From: Deltaproteobacteria bacterium
GTDB taxonomy: Bacteria; Desulfobacterota_D; UBA1144; Nemesobacterales; JAJCZQ01
Assembly: GCA_029262335.1 (NCBI GenBank)
Contig: JAJCZQ010000050.1
Location: 1-54,735 of the forward strand
Direction: 5' to 3'
Length of the DNA stretch: 54,735 bases
This document shows positions 34,423-43,900 of this stretch, in pieces; position 1 is the stretch's first letter; the number at the start of each line of letters is the position of its first letter. The position numbers and the translations under genes are program-made. The notes beneath the pieces are model-generated. The model ran no database searches, had not been told where the DNA came from, and saw only the letters and a program-made list of their open reading frames with translations.

Positions 34423-35067
34423 ATGATAACAACTCAGGATCTTAAGAATTCTTTCGGATCAAAAAGAAATGTAATTAAAAACCGATTGGATGAATTTGAA
34501 TCAATTTACAGAAACTGTGATGACGGCAAACTGTTTGAAGAAATGGTTTTTTGCATTCTCACTGCCGGCACGAGTGCACAGCTTTGTATTGATGTGATGC
34601 CACTGATAAGGAACATTATCCATACAGGCAGCAAAGACGCTATTACCGAGAAACTCAAAGGCTGTTACAGGTTTTACAACATCAGGGCAGACTATATTTT
34701 TGTTACACGCGAATATCTGAAAAAAGAATTTAATCTCAAAATAATGAAGATGCTGCTTTCTTATGAGGACCCTATAGAGAGGAGAGACTTTCTGGCCCTT
34801 AATAAAAACATAAAGGGACTGGGATTTAAAGAATCGAGCCATTTTCTTAGAAACATCGGTTTTAAAGGTTATGCAATACTGGATAAGCATATTATTAATG
34901 CCCTTTTTGAACTGGGCGTTACAGATGATACAAAAATCCCGTCTAACAGGGCTAAATACCTCGATATTGAACACAAATTTAAAGAATATGCCGTAAATAA
35001 TGACTTTAACATGGATGAACTGGATCTTCTTTTATGGAGTGAGAAAACCGGTACAATTTTAAAATAG
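34423..35067 (+). CDS. ogg: Ogg2-type 8-oxoguanine DNA glycosylase/lyase, intact copy
   Basis: A 214-residue HhH-GPD glycosylase of the archaeal Ogg2 type that removes 8-oxoguanine and nicks the AP site. The helix-hairpin-helix GLGFKESSHFLRNIG has catalytic Lys136, and YAILDKHI holds the conserved Asp154. The C-terminus ends in a single Lys (GTILK), as in archaeal Ogg2 where the terminal Lys helps recognise the base. The paralogue lies 8 bp downstream. Ogg2 is common in archaea and scattered in bacteria, so lateral transfer is possible. Cytoplasmic. Confidence 0.9.
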   Translation: MITTQDLKNSFGSKRNVIKNRLDEFESIYRNCDDGKLFEEMVFCILTAGTSAQLCIDVMPLIRNIIHTGSKDAITEKLKGCYRFYNIRADYIFVTREYLKKEFNLKIMKMLLSYEDPIERRDFLALNKNIKGLGFKESSHFLRNIGFKGYAILDKHIINALFELGVTDDTKIPSNRAKYLDIEHKFKEYAVNNDFNMDELDLLLWSEKTGTILK

Positions 35068-35075
35068 TTAATCAT

Positions 35076-35729
35076 ATGACAGTAAAGCCAGAAACAATTA
35101 GTGAACTGAAAGAGATCTACAACTTAATTCGTCCTGAGATAAAAAAAAGACTGGACGAATTCGAAGAAAACCGCAGGAAAGCAGACAATAATAAAATTTT
35201 TGAAGAACTAAGCTTTTGTATTTTAAGCTCAGGTGTCGGCCCTAAAATGGCTGAACATTCAATTACTGTGATGGGTATGAATATACACAAAAGTAGTGAC
35301 GCAGAACTCTCAGATATGCTTATCGATGTTCATAAATACCCAGAGAAAACTTCATACGTTGTAGCAACAAGGGAATACCTCAAAGAACATTTTAATTATG
35401 CCCTATTTGAACATTTGACGGGCATAGAAGACAGGATTGAACGCAGGGACTTTATTGCAGCTAACAAATCCATAAGGGGTGTAGGTATGGTGCAGGCAAG
35501 CCATTTCCTGAGAAATATTGGATTTTCCGGCTATGCAATTCTCGATAGAAACATACTCACGGCACTTAACAAATATGGTATATTAGAGGACAAAAAACCG
35601 CCTTCAACAAGAAACAAATATATTGAAAAAGAAAATTTGATGATTGATTTTTCTGATAAGCTTAGTATTAGTATTGACGAGCTTGACCTTCTGCTGTGGT
35701 ATAGAAAGAACAATAAAATACCGCGCTGA
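35076..35729 (+). CDS. Ogg2 paralogue with the catalytic lysine replaced
   Basis: A 217-residue Ogg2 homologue, collinear with the 34423-35067 gene along its whole length. In the helix-hairpin-helix, GVGMVQASHFLRNIG has Val139 and Gln140 where the active copy has Lys and Glu; the conserved Asp157 (YAILDRNI) is kept. The C-terminus ends in Arg (NKIPR), not Lys. Without the nucleophilic Lys the lyase chemistry should fail, so it may be a non-catalytic partner, a glycosylase with another mechanism or a damage binder. The frame is intact, arguing against decay. The gene is probably co-transcribed with the active copy and gatB. Confidence 0.85.
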   Translation: MTVKPETISELKEIYNLIRPEIKKRLDEFEENRRKADNNKIFEELSFCILSSGVGPKMAEHSITVMGMNIHKSSDAELSDMLIDVHKYPEKTSYVVATREYLKEHFNYALFEHLTGIEDRIERRDFIAANKSIRGVGMVQASHFLRNIGFSGYAILDRNILTALNKYGILEDKKPPSTRNKYIEKENLMIDFSDKLSISIDELDLLLWYRKNNKIPR

Positions 35730-35776
35730 TTTTTTAATATCATTTTTGATAATAAATTAGAAATAAGGAATTTTAT

Positions 35777-37198
35777 ATGAATTACGAAGCAGTGATTGGA
35801 CTTGAAGTACATGCACAGTTAAAAACTGAATCAAAAATATTTTCATCTGCTTCGGCAAGCTTTGGAGGGTCGCCCAACTCACATGTTAACCCGCTTTGTA
35901 TGGGTATGCCGGGAGTTCTTCCGGTATTAAATTCAAAAGTACTTAAACTTGCAGTAAAGGCTGCCCTTGCTACAAACTGTAAAATAAATTTAAAATCAAG
36001 ATTTGCCAGAAAAAACTATTTCTACCCTGACCTTCCAAAAGGCTACCAGATTTCTCAATACGAAGAACCTTTCTCGGAAAATGGATGGCTCGAAGTGGAT
36101 TCTGGGGAAACTAAAAGAAAAATTAACATTACCCGTATCCATATGGAAGAAGATGCAGGAAAGTTAATACACGAGGATTCCCTTACAAGCAGCCATGTAG
36201 ACCTTAACAGGGCCGGTGTCCCTTTGATAGAAATTGTAAGTGAACCAGAGATAGCAAATGCCGAAGAAGCAGTCTCCTATGTCAGGAAAATACGCTCTAT
36301 TTTGCAGTATATTGGCGTTTGTGACGGCAACATGGAAGAGGGAAGCCTCAGATGTGATGCAAACATTTCAATAAGGCCCGAGGGCACAGAAAAACTAGGG
36401 ACAAAGGCCGAAATTAAAAACCTAAACTCTTTCAGATTTATCCAGAAAGCTATTGAATACGAAATATCAAGACAGACTGCCGTACTTGAAAGCGGTGATA
36501 AAGTCATACAGGAAACCAGGCTATTTGACTCCAAAAAAGGCGTTACATTCTCCATGAGGTCAAAAGAAGAAGCCCATGATTACAGGTACTTTCCTGACCC
36601 GGACCTTCTTCCAGTAGTGCTTGATGAAGAATGGGTAAAAGACCTTAAAGTATCTTTGCCCGAACTGCCGGATGCAAGGTTTGAAAGGTTTATAAATGAC
36701 TACGGGCTTACAGAAGACGAGTCCACTCTTCTTACTTCGAGCAGAGACCTTTCTGATTATTTTGAAAAATGCCTTCAAACATACGATAAACCAAAACAAC
36801 TCAGTAACTGGATTACAACTGAACTACTGAGGGAACTTGGCAGTGATGAAGACATAAAGAATTTTGCCGTTAAACCCGAAATGCTTTCAGAACTTCTCTC
36901 ACTTGCCGACGAAGGGACTATCAACCGAAAGATAGCCAAGGAAATATTCCCGGAAATGATTTCTTCTGGTGCTACTGCCAAAGAGATTATAAGCAAAAAA
37001 GGTATTGAACAGATATCGGATAGTTCCGAAATTGAAGAACTTGTAAAACGTATTATAGATGCCCACCCTGGCGAAGTGCAGAGATTTAAAGAAGGTGATG
37101 AGAAATTAATGGGTTTCTTTGTAGGCCAGGTAATGAAAGAGACAAAGGGAAAAGCAAATCCAAAAGTTGTAAACGAAACGATAAAAAAACTGCTTTAA
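35777..37198 (+). CDS. gatB: aspartyl/glutamyl-tRNA amidotransferase subunit B
   Basis: The tRNA-binding kinase-like subunit of GatCAB, which converts Glu-tRNA(Gln) and Asp-tRNA(Asn) to the amidated forms. The 473-residue protein has YEAVIGLEVHAQLKT, FARKNYFYPDLPKGYQISQY, EEGSLRCDANIS, KNLNSFRF and HDYRYFPDPDL, then the C-terminal YqeY-like domain. AAGGA about 10 bp before the ATG. gatC and gatA lie together about 8.6 kb away, so the operon is split. GatCAB presence implies missing glutaminyl- or asparaginyl-tRNA synthetase. Confidence 0.97.
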   Translation: MNYEAVIGLEVHAQLKTESKIFSSASASFGGSPNSHVNPLCMGMPGVLPVLNSKVLKLAVKAALATNCKINLKSRFARKNYFYPDLPKGYQISQYEEPFSENGWLEVDSGETKRKINITRIHMEEDAGKLIHEDSLTSSHVDLNRAGVPLIEIVSEPEIANAEEAVSYVRKIRSILQYIGVCDGNMEEGSLRCDANISIRPEGTEKLGTKAEIKNLNSFRFIQKAIEYEISRQTAVLESGDKVIQETRLFDSKKGVTFSMRSKEEAHDYRYFPDPDLLPVVLDEEWVKDLKVSLPELPDARFERFINDYGLTEDESTLLTSSRDLSDYFEKCLQTYDKPKQLSNWITTELLRELGSDEDIKNFAVKPEMLSELLSLADEGTINRKIAKEIFPEMISSGATAKEIISKKGIEQISDSSEIEELVKRIIDAHPGEVQRFKEGDEKLMGFFVGQVMKETKGKANPKVVNETIKKLL

Positions 37199-37206
37199 AC
37201 TATCTA

Positions 37207-38319
37207 TCAGTAATTACTTAGTTCATACAGAAGGCTTCTAAGGTAATCAGAGCCTGTACTCTCCACTCTTTTTCTAATATCTTTGTAGGTATTGATATCA
37301 ATATCCATAAATGCTTCTACAATCCACGGGTCAAACTGCGTTTCTGATGCCTCCTGGATCCTTTCAATGGACTCTTCAAACGTGAATGCATTCTTATAAA
37401 CCCTTTCACTCGTAAGTGCATCAAGAGTATCTACAATTGAAAATATCCTGGCACCCAGGGGTATCTGGTCGCCTACGAGCCCTACCGGATAGCCTTTGCC
37501 GTTAAAGTGTTCGTGATGATGAAGCACAATCTGAGCAGACTCTTCAAGAAAATCAATATTGCGTAGCAGTTCATAGCCGTGCCTTGGATGTTTTTTCATT
37601 ATTTCCCATTCTTCGTCTGTGAGTTTGCCGGGCTTGAGCAATATATTGTCGGGAACACCTATTTTTCCAATATCATGGAGCAAAGCGCCTTTGGCAATTA
37701 CCGATAAATCATGATCTGACAGTTCAAGTTTTTTGGCTAGCGTAAGTGCATATTCGGTAACACGGTATGAATGATATCCCGTCTCTTTTTCTCTTAGGTC
37801 TAGTGCAAGAACCATGGCTTCCAGTGTCCCGGAGTAAAGCTTAATGAGCTCCATTGTCTGTTTTTTGACCTTGTTTTCCAGATTACGCTGGTAGTCCCTG
37901 TTTTGCTTTATAAGTTTTGTTCTTTCTATCGACCTCTGAATTACTGCTTCTACCTCTACTACGTTAAATGGCTTAAAAATATAGTCATATGCACCTTTCT
38001 TGAGGGCCCCCCTTACATGCTCAATATCTATTGAGGCTGAAACCATAATTATCGAAAGGTCAGGGTCGTGCTGTTTGATCTGCTTCAGGGTTTCAATACC
38101 ATTTAGTACGGGCATCTGGACATCAAGAAGTACTGCATCGAAACTGTCCTGTGTTTTTACTTTTTCTACTCCTAGTTTTCCATTTTCAGCAGTTTCACAT
38201 ATATAGCCAATATTGGTAAGGGCCTGATAGAAAAGGTTTCTGATAGTCTCTTCATCATCGACTATCAGGATTCTGTATTGTTCTTTATTTTCTGCGGCAA
38301 TATCTGTTTGTGAGTCCAT
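37207..38319 (-). CDS. response regulator with HD-GYP phosphodiesterase domain
   Basis: A 370-residue RpfG-like protein. The receiver (about 15-130) has Asp66 as phosphoacceptor. A coiled linker leads to an HD-GYP domain (about 160-350) with HDIGKIGVPD, the metal His in KHPRHGYELL, HHEHFNGKGYPVGL and DTLDALTSERVYK. It should degrade c-di-GMP when phosphorylated and so control motility or surface behaviour. No kinase is adjacent. It is convergent with gatB (8 bp) and divergent from carA. No signal peptide; cytoplasmic. Confidence 0.95.
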   Translation of the reverse strand: MDSQTDIAAENKEQYRILIVDDEETIRNLFYQALTNIGYICETAENGKLGVEKVKTQDSFDAVLLDVQMPVLNGIETLKQIKQHDPDLSIIMVSASIDIEHVRGALKKGAYDYIFKPFNVVEVEAVIQRSIERTKLIKQNRDYQRNLENKVKKQTMELIKLYSGTLEAMVLALDLREKETGYHSYRVTEYALTLAKKLELSDHDLSVIAKGALLHDIGKIGVPDNILLKPGKLTDEEWEIMKKHPRHGYELLRNIDFLEESAQIVLHHHEHFNGKGYPVGLVGDQIPLGARIFSIVDTLDALTSERVYKNAFTFEESIERIQEASETQFDPWIVEAFMDIDINTYKDIRKRVESTGSDYLRSLLYELSNY

Positions 38320-38451
38320 TTATGTCCTTTAAATTATATTTCGGCTATAATAATTTTATTAAAGTTTAGCATTAAACAATTTAGTATAAATAAAAATTTA
38401 TTTATTTCACGGTAAATTTTAACCTAAACTCTAAAATATAATAGAAAATAT

Positions 38452-38480
38452 TTGACACTGTTTAATTGCCAATGTATTTT
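38452..38480 (+). promoter_or_regulatory. sigma-70-type promoter of carA, leaderless context
   Basis: TTGACA (38452-38457) and TATTTT (38475-38480) are 17 bp apart. The predicted start near 38487 leaves only about 5 nt before the ATG at 38492, and no Shine-Dalgarno sequence is present. carA may be translated from a leaderless mRNA. Confidence 0.55.
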
Positions 38481-38491
38481 CAAGCCCTAAC

Positions 38492-39616
38492 ATGAAAAAA
38501 GCCGTATTAGCCATAGAAGATGGAACTGTATTCGAAGGACTGAGTTTCGGAGCTGAAGGTGAAGCTTTCGGAGAAGTTGTTTTTAATACTTCACTTACAG
38601 GTTACCAGGAAATTATTACTGACCCTTCCTATAACGGCCAGATAATAGTTATGACATACCCGGAAATTGGGAACTACGGCATTAACACAGAAGACCTCGA
38701 ATCAAGAAAGCCTTTTGCTAAAGGCCTGGCAGTAAAGGAATACTGGCCGCTCCCAAGCAACTGGAGGTCGCAGCAGTCACTTGATGAGTTTATGAAAACT
38801 AATCAGATTGTTGGCATACACGGTATCGATACACGTTTTTTAACAAAACAGATAAGGACCGAAGGCGCACAAAAATGTATTATCTCAACAACTGACAGCA
38901 GCAGGGTAAGCCTTCTTGAAAAAATCAAAAATTCCCCTGACATTGTGGGAAGAGACCTCGTAACGGAAGTTTCCTGTGATAAACCTTACAGCTGGGACAA
39001 AGGCACAGAACAGTGGATACCTGTAAACGACAAATATACGCCAAAAAGAAAATACAATGTGGTAGCTTATGATTTTGGGATAAAGACCAACATACTACGA
39101 AGGCTGACTGACCTTGGCTGCGTACTTACCGTGGTACCGTCAAACACATCACCCGAAGATGTATTAAAACATAATCCTGACGGTATATTCCTCTCTAACG
39201 GCCCGGGTGACCCTGAAGGAGTAGGCTATGCAATTGAGAATGTTAAAGAACTGCTTGGGAAAAAACCCATTTTTGGCATATGCCTTGGCCATCAAATTAT
39301 CAGCCTGGCTCTTGGTGGAAGCACTTATAAGCTTAAATTTGGACACAGGGGCGGCAATCAGCCGGTAAAAAACTATGATACCGGTAAGGTAGAAATTACT
39401 TCCCAGAATCACAGCTTTGCTGTTGATCCCGAATCACTTGATAAAGATATTGAAATTACTCATATAAACCTGAATGACCAGACTGTTGAGGGGCTACGTC
39501 ACCGTGAACAACCCATATTTTCTGTACAGTATCATCCCGAGTCCTCCCCCGGCCCGCATGATTCTTCATATCTGTTTAATAATTTTATCAAGATGATGGA
39601 AAGTTTTAATAATTAA
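38492..39616 (+). CDS. carA: carbamoyl-phosphate synthase small subunit
   Basis: The glutaminase subunit of carbamoyl-phosphate synthase, supplying ammonia for pyrimidine and arginine synthesis. The 374-residue protein has the N-terminal small-subunit domain ([20 protein letters not shown]) and the glutamine amidotransferase domain with Cys264 in GICLGHQ plus the His-Glu of [11 protein letters not shown]. The large subunit carB is not in the window; the next gene on the plus strand is far off, so carA appears solitary here. The gene stops 2 bp before the convergent iorB stop. Confidence 0.96.
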   Translation: MKKAVLAIEDGTVFEGLSFGAEGEAFGEVVFNTSLTGYQEIITDPSYNGQIIVMTYPEIGNYGINTEDLESRKPFAKGLAVKEYWPLPSNWRSQQSLDEFMKTNQIVGIHGIDTRFLTKQIRTEGAQKCIISTTDSSRVSLLEKIKNSPDIVGRDLVTEVSCDKPYSWDKGTEQWIPVNDKYTPKRKYNVVAYDFGIKTNILRRLTDLGCVLTVVPSNTSPEDVLKHNPDGIFLSNGPGDPEGVGYAIENVKELLGKKPIFGICLGHQIISLALGGSTYKLKFGHRGGNQPVKNYDTGKVEITSQNHSFAVDPESLDKDIEITHINLNDQTVEGLRHREQPIFSVQYHPESSPGPHDSSYLFNNFIKMMESFNN

Positions 39617-39618
39617 AT

Positions 39619-41181
39619 TCAGCTTTTACTTAACAACTCTTCTGCCTTATCAATTCCGTCTTCTGACTGGGATATCAATTCTACCGACTGGTTAAAAATT
39701 TCAGCTGTTTTTGTTAAACCCGCCTGTTCTTCTTTTTCTTTATCGTATGATTTTTCTAATATATTTTTGATTAATCTTTTGAAACTATCAATAGTTCTTC
39801 GCCTCACCCTTCCGTACCCTTTTATAATGCTTCCGGATTTTGCGATACTGAGGCCAATTTTATAGTCCAGCCCCCCAAATTTCTCTACTGTATCTAGATA
39901 TAAATCAATGGTCTCATGTTCCCTTCGATACCTGTATGATGAAGGCCTTAAAAATTTCAACTTAGAAAGCAGCCAAATTCTTAAGAACCCAGTAAATGAA
40001 GTGGTAACGGGCTTTTGCGCTACTGTTAATGGCTTACCTCTTCCCTGACGATTCCTGTATATAGTAGAATTTAATAGGGAGAGTACCGGCCTTACAATTA
40101 TGTCCGGCATTAATCCGTATATTTCATCCGCTTCCGGTTTAAGATAATCTACTACTTCAAATACCTGATCATCTCTGATCTGCATATCTTTCCTGATTCG
40201 TTCAAAACGTTTATCCCTGATTTTTAGTTCTGACACTCTTATTCCGTCCTCATAGGTCATAAGAAGTGCCAGGTTTTTAATAACGTATTCCGATAATTTA
40301 AAATCTTCACCTGGATTTTGTGCTTCGATCTGCCTGAACCTTTTAAATTTATCTACAAAAGATTCGGCATACCAAAACCCCTGGTAATCTGTCAGGCGGA
40401 ATAAAGCCTCTTCAATAAATGGCCACAGGTATTCAGGGTACAAATCAAAAAGTCCGTTCTTTATATTATCAATATTATTAATTTCAGATGGGCTAAGATA
40501 GTTCATCTCATCATAAGCCGAAGTGGAATCAGTACTATGATTATTATCATTGCTGCTGTGTTGAACAACATGGTTATATCCGAGTTCAAAGGCCTGCTTA
40601 TTTACTTTTACGGATACTTCTGCTTTTTCTATGCCTTTATGGAAGGACTCTTTGGACAGGGGTAATGCAGAGCTTGCGGAAAGTGCACCAAACAGAATTG
40701 CGTTTGATGCAAGTTCGTTCATACCGTTTTGTTTTGCAATACTTAATGTATTTATCCCGATAAATTTTTTTGAGAATTCTTTTGCATAATCATGGAGTTT
40801 TTCATCTTCGTAGATACCACTTGCCACAGGAAGCTTTTCTTCGGTTGAATACATTCGGTGAGTGCTCGAAATAATAACTGTATCTTCAGATCCGTATCCT
40901 TTTTCGAGCATTCTTCCCAGTTCAAGAAACTCCTGGGATAAGATAAGGTCAATATCACCCGGCATGGGAAACTGGGAAAAAACGATACCTCCAGATTCAC
41001 TAAGAGGATATGCCTCAATGTAGTAAGTTGTCGAACCGCCTCTTTGTGCAAGGCCTGGCAGGCTTATGCTCTGGACATCGTAATTCTCGGTTTCAAGGGC
41101 CTGAAGCAGCCACTCTGTTAACAGTCCTCCGCCCTGGCCCCCCACTGCTGGTATTAAAATTTTAATTAACTTCTCTTTCAT
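39619..41181 (-). CDS. iorB: indolepyruvate oxidoreductase subunit beta (IorB) with C-terminal extension
   Basis: The gamma-type subunit of 2-oxoacid:ferredoxin oxidoreductase. Residues about 8-195 are the POR gamma-like domain (AVGGQGGGLLTEWLLQAL, LPGLAQRGGSTTYY). Residues about 235-515 match the large C-terminal extension (DUF6537-type) found in long IorB proteins. It works with IorA, whose gene lies 22 bp upstream, to oxidise aryl pyruvates to aryl-acetyl-CoA and reduce ferredoxin. Cytoplasmic. Substrate assignment is by family; other aromatic 2-oxoacids are possible. Confidence 0.87.
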   Translation of the reverse strand: MKEKLIKILIPAVGGQGGGLLTEWLLQALETENYDVQSISLPGLAQRGGSTTYYIEAYPLSESGGIVFSQFPMPGDIDLILSQEFLELGRMLEKGYGSEDTVIISSTHRMYSTEEKLPVASGIYEDEKLHDYAKEFSKKFIGINTLSIAKQNGMNELASNAILFGALSASSALPLSKESFHKGIEKAEVSVKVNKQAFELGYNHVVQHSSNDNNHSTDSTSAYDEMNYLSPSEINNIDNIKNGLFDLYPEYLWPFIEEALFRLTDYQGFWYAESFVDKFKRFRQIEAQNPGEDFKLSEYVIKNLALLMTYEDGIRVSELKIRDKRFERIRKDMQIRDDQVFEVVDYLKPEADEIYGLMPDIIVRPVLSLLNSTIYRNRQGRGKPLTVAQKPVTTSFTGFLRIWLLSKLKFLRPSSYRYRREHETIDLYLDTVEKFGGLDYKIGLSIAKSGSIIKGYGRVRRRTIDSFKRLIKNILEKSYDKEKEEQAGLTKTAEIFNQSVELISQSEDGIDKAEELLSKS

Positions 41182-41203
41182 ATTTTTAATGAATAAAATG
41201 AAT

Positions 41204-43318
41204 TTATGACAGCATCTTAATTAAAGAACTGTTGATCCTGGCTTTTAGCCTCTCCAGGCTTCCCGGGTTGCTTATAATGTTGACCTTGAAAAATGACGGG
41301 CAGAGCACGGCAGCGTGTGCTATTTCACCGCAAAGGCCGCATCCAACGCATGACTGTTCGATATGGGCCACCGGGTCTTCTCTCAGCGAAGTCGGGCTGT
41401 CTTTAAGTGTAAGTGAAGGGCATCCGTTGTACCTCATACATGAATGGTCCCCCGTACAGATATCCGGGTCTACACCCAGCTTGGACTGCACTACTCTTTT
41501 CCCTTCGGACAGGTTTTTCTTTATTATGGATTTTTCTTTCCTTGTCTTTTCAAGCTGACATTCCCCTTTGGAAATAATTACTTTTAAACCTTCGCTACTT
41601 TCATATGCCCTTGTCAGGACTTTTAACGACTCATGCAGGTCATAGGGATCAACAGTTTTAACCCACTGCACGCCGGTTCCTTTGAGGGCTTTTTCTATAC
41701 TCATCCCTATACCTTCCTGCCTCATATTCTTGCCTGATGCAGGATTTTCGTGGTGCCCGGTCATAGAGGTCCAGAAATTTTCAAAAATTATCAAAATGGC
41801 ATTCTGATTGTTATACACCGCGTTTGCAATACTTGTTGTAAGGCCGCTGTGCCAGAAAGTGCCGTCTCCCATAAATGAAATGACCCTTTCATCAGACATT
41901 CTGGATAGTGCCCCTGCCGAAGCGAGCCCAAGTCCCATTCCGGTAATAGAGTTGCTCATATTAAAAGGAGGGAGTGCTCCCATCGTATAACAGCCAATAT
42001 CAGCGGCGTAATAAGAAGCTCCATATGTTTCTTCAAGGATCTTAATGGCAGAAAAAATCGGCCTTTCCGGGCAGCCTGTACAAAAAACAGGGGTCCTTTT
42101 TGCAATTTCATCTTTATAATAATTTGCCGCTCTTTCTCGGTGCTTAACAATCTTTTCTATCTTGTTTTTAACAAAGCCTTTCTTAGTATCTGATTCTGTA
42201 AACTTCAGGAGAAAATCGGTTATACCGCTGAGAATTTTCTCAGGAGTAAAATCTGCATCAGTAGTAATAATATCCTTACCAAAAATATCAGTATCTGACT
42301 TTGACCTTTGTGCAGTTGCCCTTATATGCTCTTCAATAAGGTTCGGCATTCCTTCCTCAACAACAAGTACTGCTTTTTTATTTTTAAGAAAATCATTTAT
42401 TTCTGAAGGCACCAGCGGATAAGTAACATTGAGATTATATATTGGTATATTGGATTTCCCCGAAAGGTCCGATTCACCCAGGTGATAAAGGCCCCTTATG
42501 ACAGAATTGTAAATGGTACCGTGTGTGATTATCCCTATGTCTTCCCTCGTACCATTAAAGAATTCATTCATACCGGAACTTTTTATAAACTCAATCGCGG
42601 AGGGCATCCTTTCGTTATACTTTCTTTTTTGCTGGTCAAGTACAAAGGGCGGAAAAGGGATGTTATTCATATTATTAATAAGTTCCCCGACTTTGTTTGT
42701 TGTATTTATCTCAGACTGCTTGTTATCTCCGCACACCATTTTATTCCTTATATGTGCAATCCTGGTCGAGAGAATAAACATCGTCGGCATATTGGAATAC
42801 TCTGAAAGTTCAAAACCTTTTTTAATCAGTTCTGATATTTTTTGTAAATTACCCCTTGGGTCGATCACCGTCATTGCTGATTTATAGGCAAACGGCATAG
42901 CTTTTTCCGCGGCAAGTGTACTGTCACAGCCGTAGTCTTCTCCCACTATAATCATTGCGCCGCCCCTTACCCCGGAGGAACAAATATGAGACAAAGCATC
43001 AGAAGCTACATTTGTACCAACAATTTTCCAGTTTACCGATCCCCTTACAGGATAGTTAATTGAGGCAGACAGAAGGGAGGCAGCAGATGCCTCGTTGCCC
43101 GAGCAGTCAAAATAAACCCCTTTTTCTTTGAGAACAGGTTCATACGCATCGGTTATAGCATCAATAAGCCCGGCTGTAGGAGAGCCCGGGTATCCGCCAA
43201 GATAGCTGACCCCTGATTCCAGAAACGCTTTTAATATAGTGAGATGAGTGTCACCATGCAGTATCTCTCCCTCACCTGCATTTAACTGGTTTAAAAATTC
43301 TGGTGTATATGTAGACAT
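41204..43318 (-). CDS. iorA: indolepyruvate ferredoxin oxidoreductase subunit alpha (IorA)
   Basis: The 704-residue catalytic subunit. The N-terminal POR alpha-like part has GYPGSPTAGLIDAI and GMIIVGEDYG-like segments. The TPP-binding part has CTGCPERP, DIGCYTMGALPP and the TPP motif GDGTFWHSGLTTSIANAVYN. The C-terminal ferredoxin domain has a normal set CVGCGLCGEIAHAAVLCP and a variant set CTGDHSCMRYNGCP. It acts with IorB. The enzymes are usually oxygen-sensitive, which is notable beside an oxygen-dependent heme pathway. AT-rich upstream, no Shine-Dalgarno sequence before the ATG. Confidence 0.92.
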   Translation of the reverse strand: MSTYTPEFLNQLNAGEGEILHGDTHLTILKAFLESGVSYLGGYPGSPTAGLIDAITDAYEPVLKEKGVYFDCSGNEASAASLLSASINYPVRGSVNWKIVGTNVASDALSHICSSGVRGGAMIIVGEDYGCDSTLAAEKAMPFAYKSAMTVIDPRGNLQKISELIKKGFELSEYSNMPTMFILSTRIAHIRNKMVCGDNKQSEINTTNKVGELINNMNNIPFPPFVLDQQKRKYNERMPSAIEFIKSSGMNEFFNGTREDIGIITHGTIYNSVIRGLYHLGESDLSGKSNIPIYNLNVTYPLVPSEINDFLKNKKAVLVVEEGMPNLIEEHIRATAQRSKSDTDIFGKDIITTDADFTPEKILSGITDFLLKFTESDTKKGFVKNKIEKIVKHRERAANYYKDEIAKRTPVFCTGCPERPIFSAIKILEETYGASYYAADIGCYTMGALPPFNMSNSITGMGLGLASAGALSRMSDERVISFMGDGTFWHSGLTTSIANAVYNNQNAILIIFENFWTSMTGHHENPASGKNMRQEGIGMSIEKALKGTGVQWVKTVDPYDLHESLKVLTRAYESSEGLKVIISKGECQLEKTRKEKSIIKKNLSEGKRVVQSKLGVDPDICTGDHSCMRYNGCPSLTLKDSPTSLREDPVAHIEQSCVGCGLCGEIAHAAVLCPSFFKVNIISNPGSLERLKARINSSLIKMLS

Positions 43319-43366
43319 AAATAAAAATTTAAATGATCTTATCCATAAATCGAATAATTTAATTTA

Positions 43367-43819
43367 TTACTTATCGGCATCAAGCAGGTAATAGTAATCC
43401 CAAAGAGCATTTTCCTGCTTTTCCGTAACCATGTGTACGGGCCTTGCCTCTTTAACTCTTTCAAGTGCAATATCGGGTTTCACCCCTTCATTTTGAACAA
43501 TATACGCTGCAATCATTAGATTAGTTCTACCCATTCCTGCGTGGCAGTGAACAAGTATTTTTTTGCCATCTTTTATTTTTGGAGTAACAAAATCAATATA
43601 GGTTTCAAAGTCCCCGGGATTTGGCGGCTGGAAATCTCCAACGGGCAGATGAAGTACTTCAAATGTAGGATAGTCCCAGAAATATTCTTCCAGGTTAACT
43701 ATCACACTGATGCCCGAGTCTTTTAAAAAGGTAAGGTCCTTTTGTAAGACCTGGTAAAGCCCCGGCCTCTCCATACCCGCGAGTTTATTTTCCAATACCC
43801 ATGAAAATCTTTCAGCCAT
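43367..43819 (-). CDS. dual-specificity / protein-tyrosine phosphatase-like protein
   Basis: A 150-residue protein with the CX5R signature HCHAGMGRT: nucleophile Cys92 and Arg98. Asp62 in LPVGDFQPP is well placed as the general acid. The size and compact fold match bacterial DSP/PTP proteins (DSPc/PTP-like family). It probably dephosphorylates phosphoproteins or phospho-sugars/lipids in the cytoplasm; the substrate is unknown. It is upstream of the iorA gene on the same strand, 48 bp away, and divergent from the dehalogenase-like gene. Confidence 0.9.
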   Translation of the reverse strand: MAERFSWVLENKLAGMERPGLYQVLQKDLTFLKDSGISVIVNLEEYFWDYPTFEVLHLPVGDFQPPNPGDFETYIDFVTPKIKDGKKILVHCHAGMGRTNLMIAAYIVQNEGVKPDIALERVKEARPVHMVTEKQENALWDYYYLLDADK

Positions 43820-43900
43820 AATTTATATTTAACCTTAAAACCAAAATATTTAAATATTTGATTTACATAAAACATGGATTAATTACCTTATTTATATTTG

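Noticed and set aside
34423-35729. The two Ogg2 frames as halves of one broken gene
   Set aside because: Each is full length and collinear with the other, so they are a duplication, not a split.
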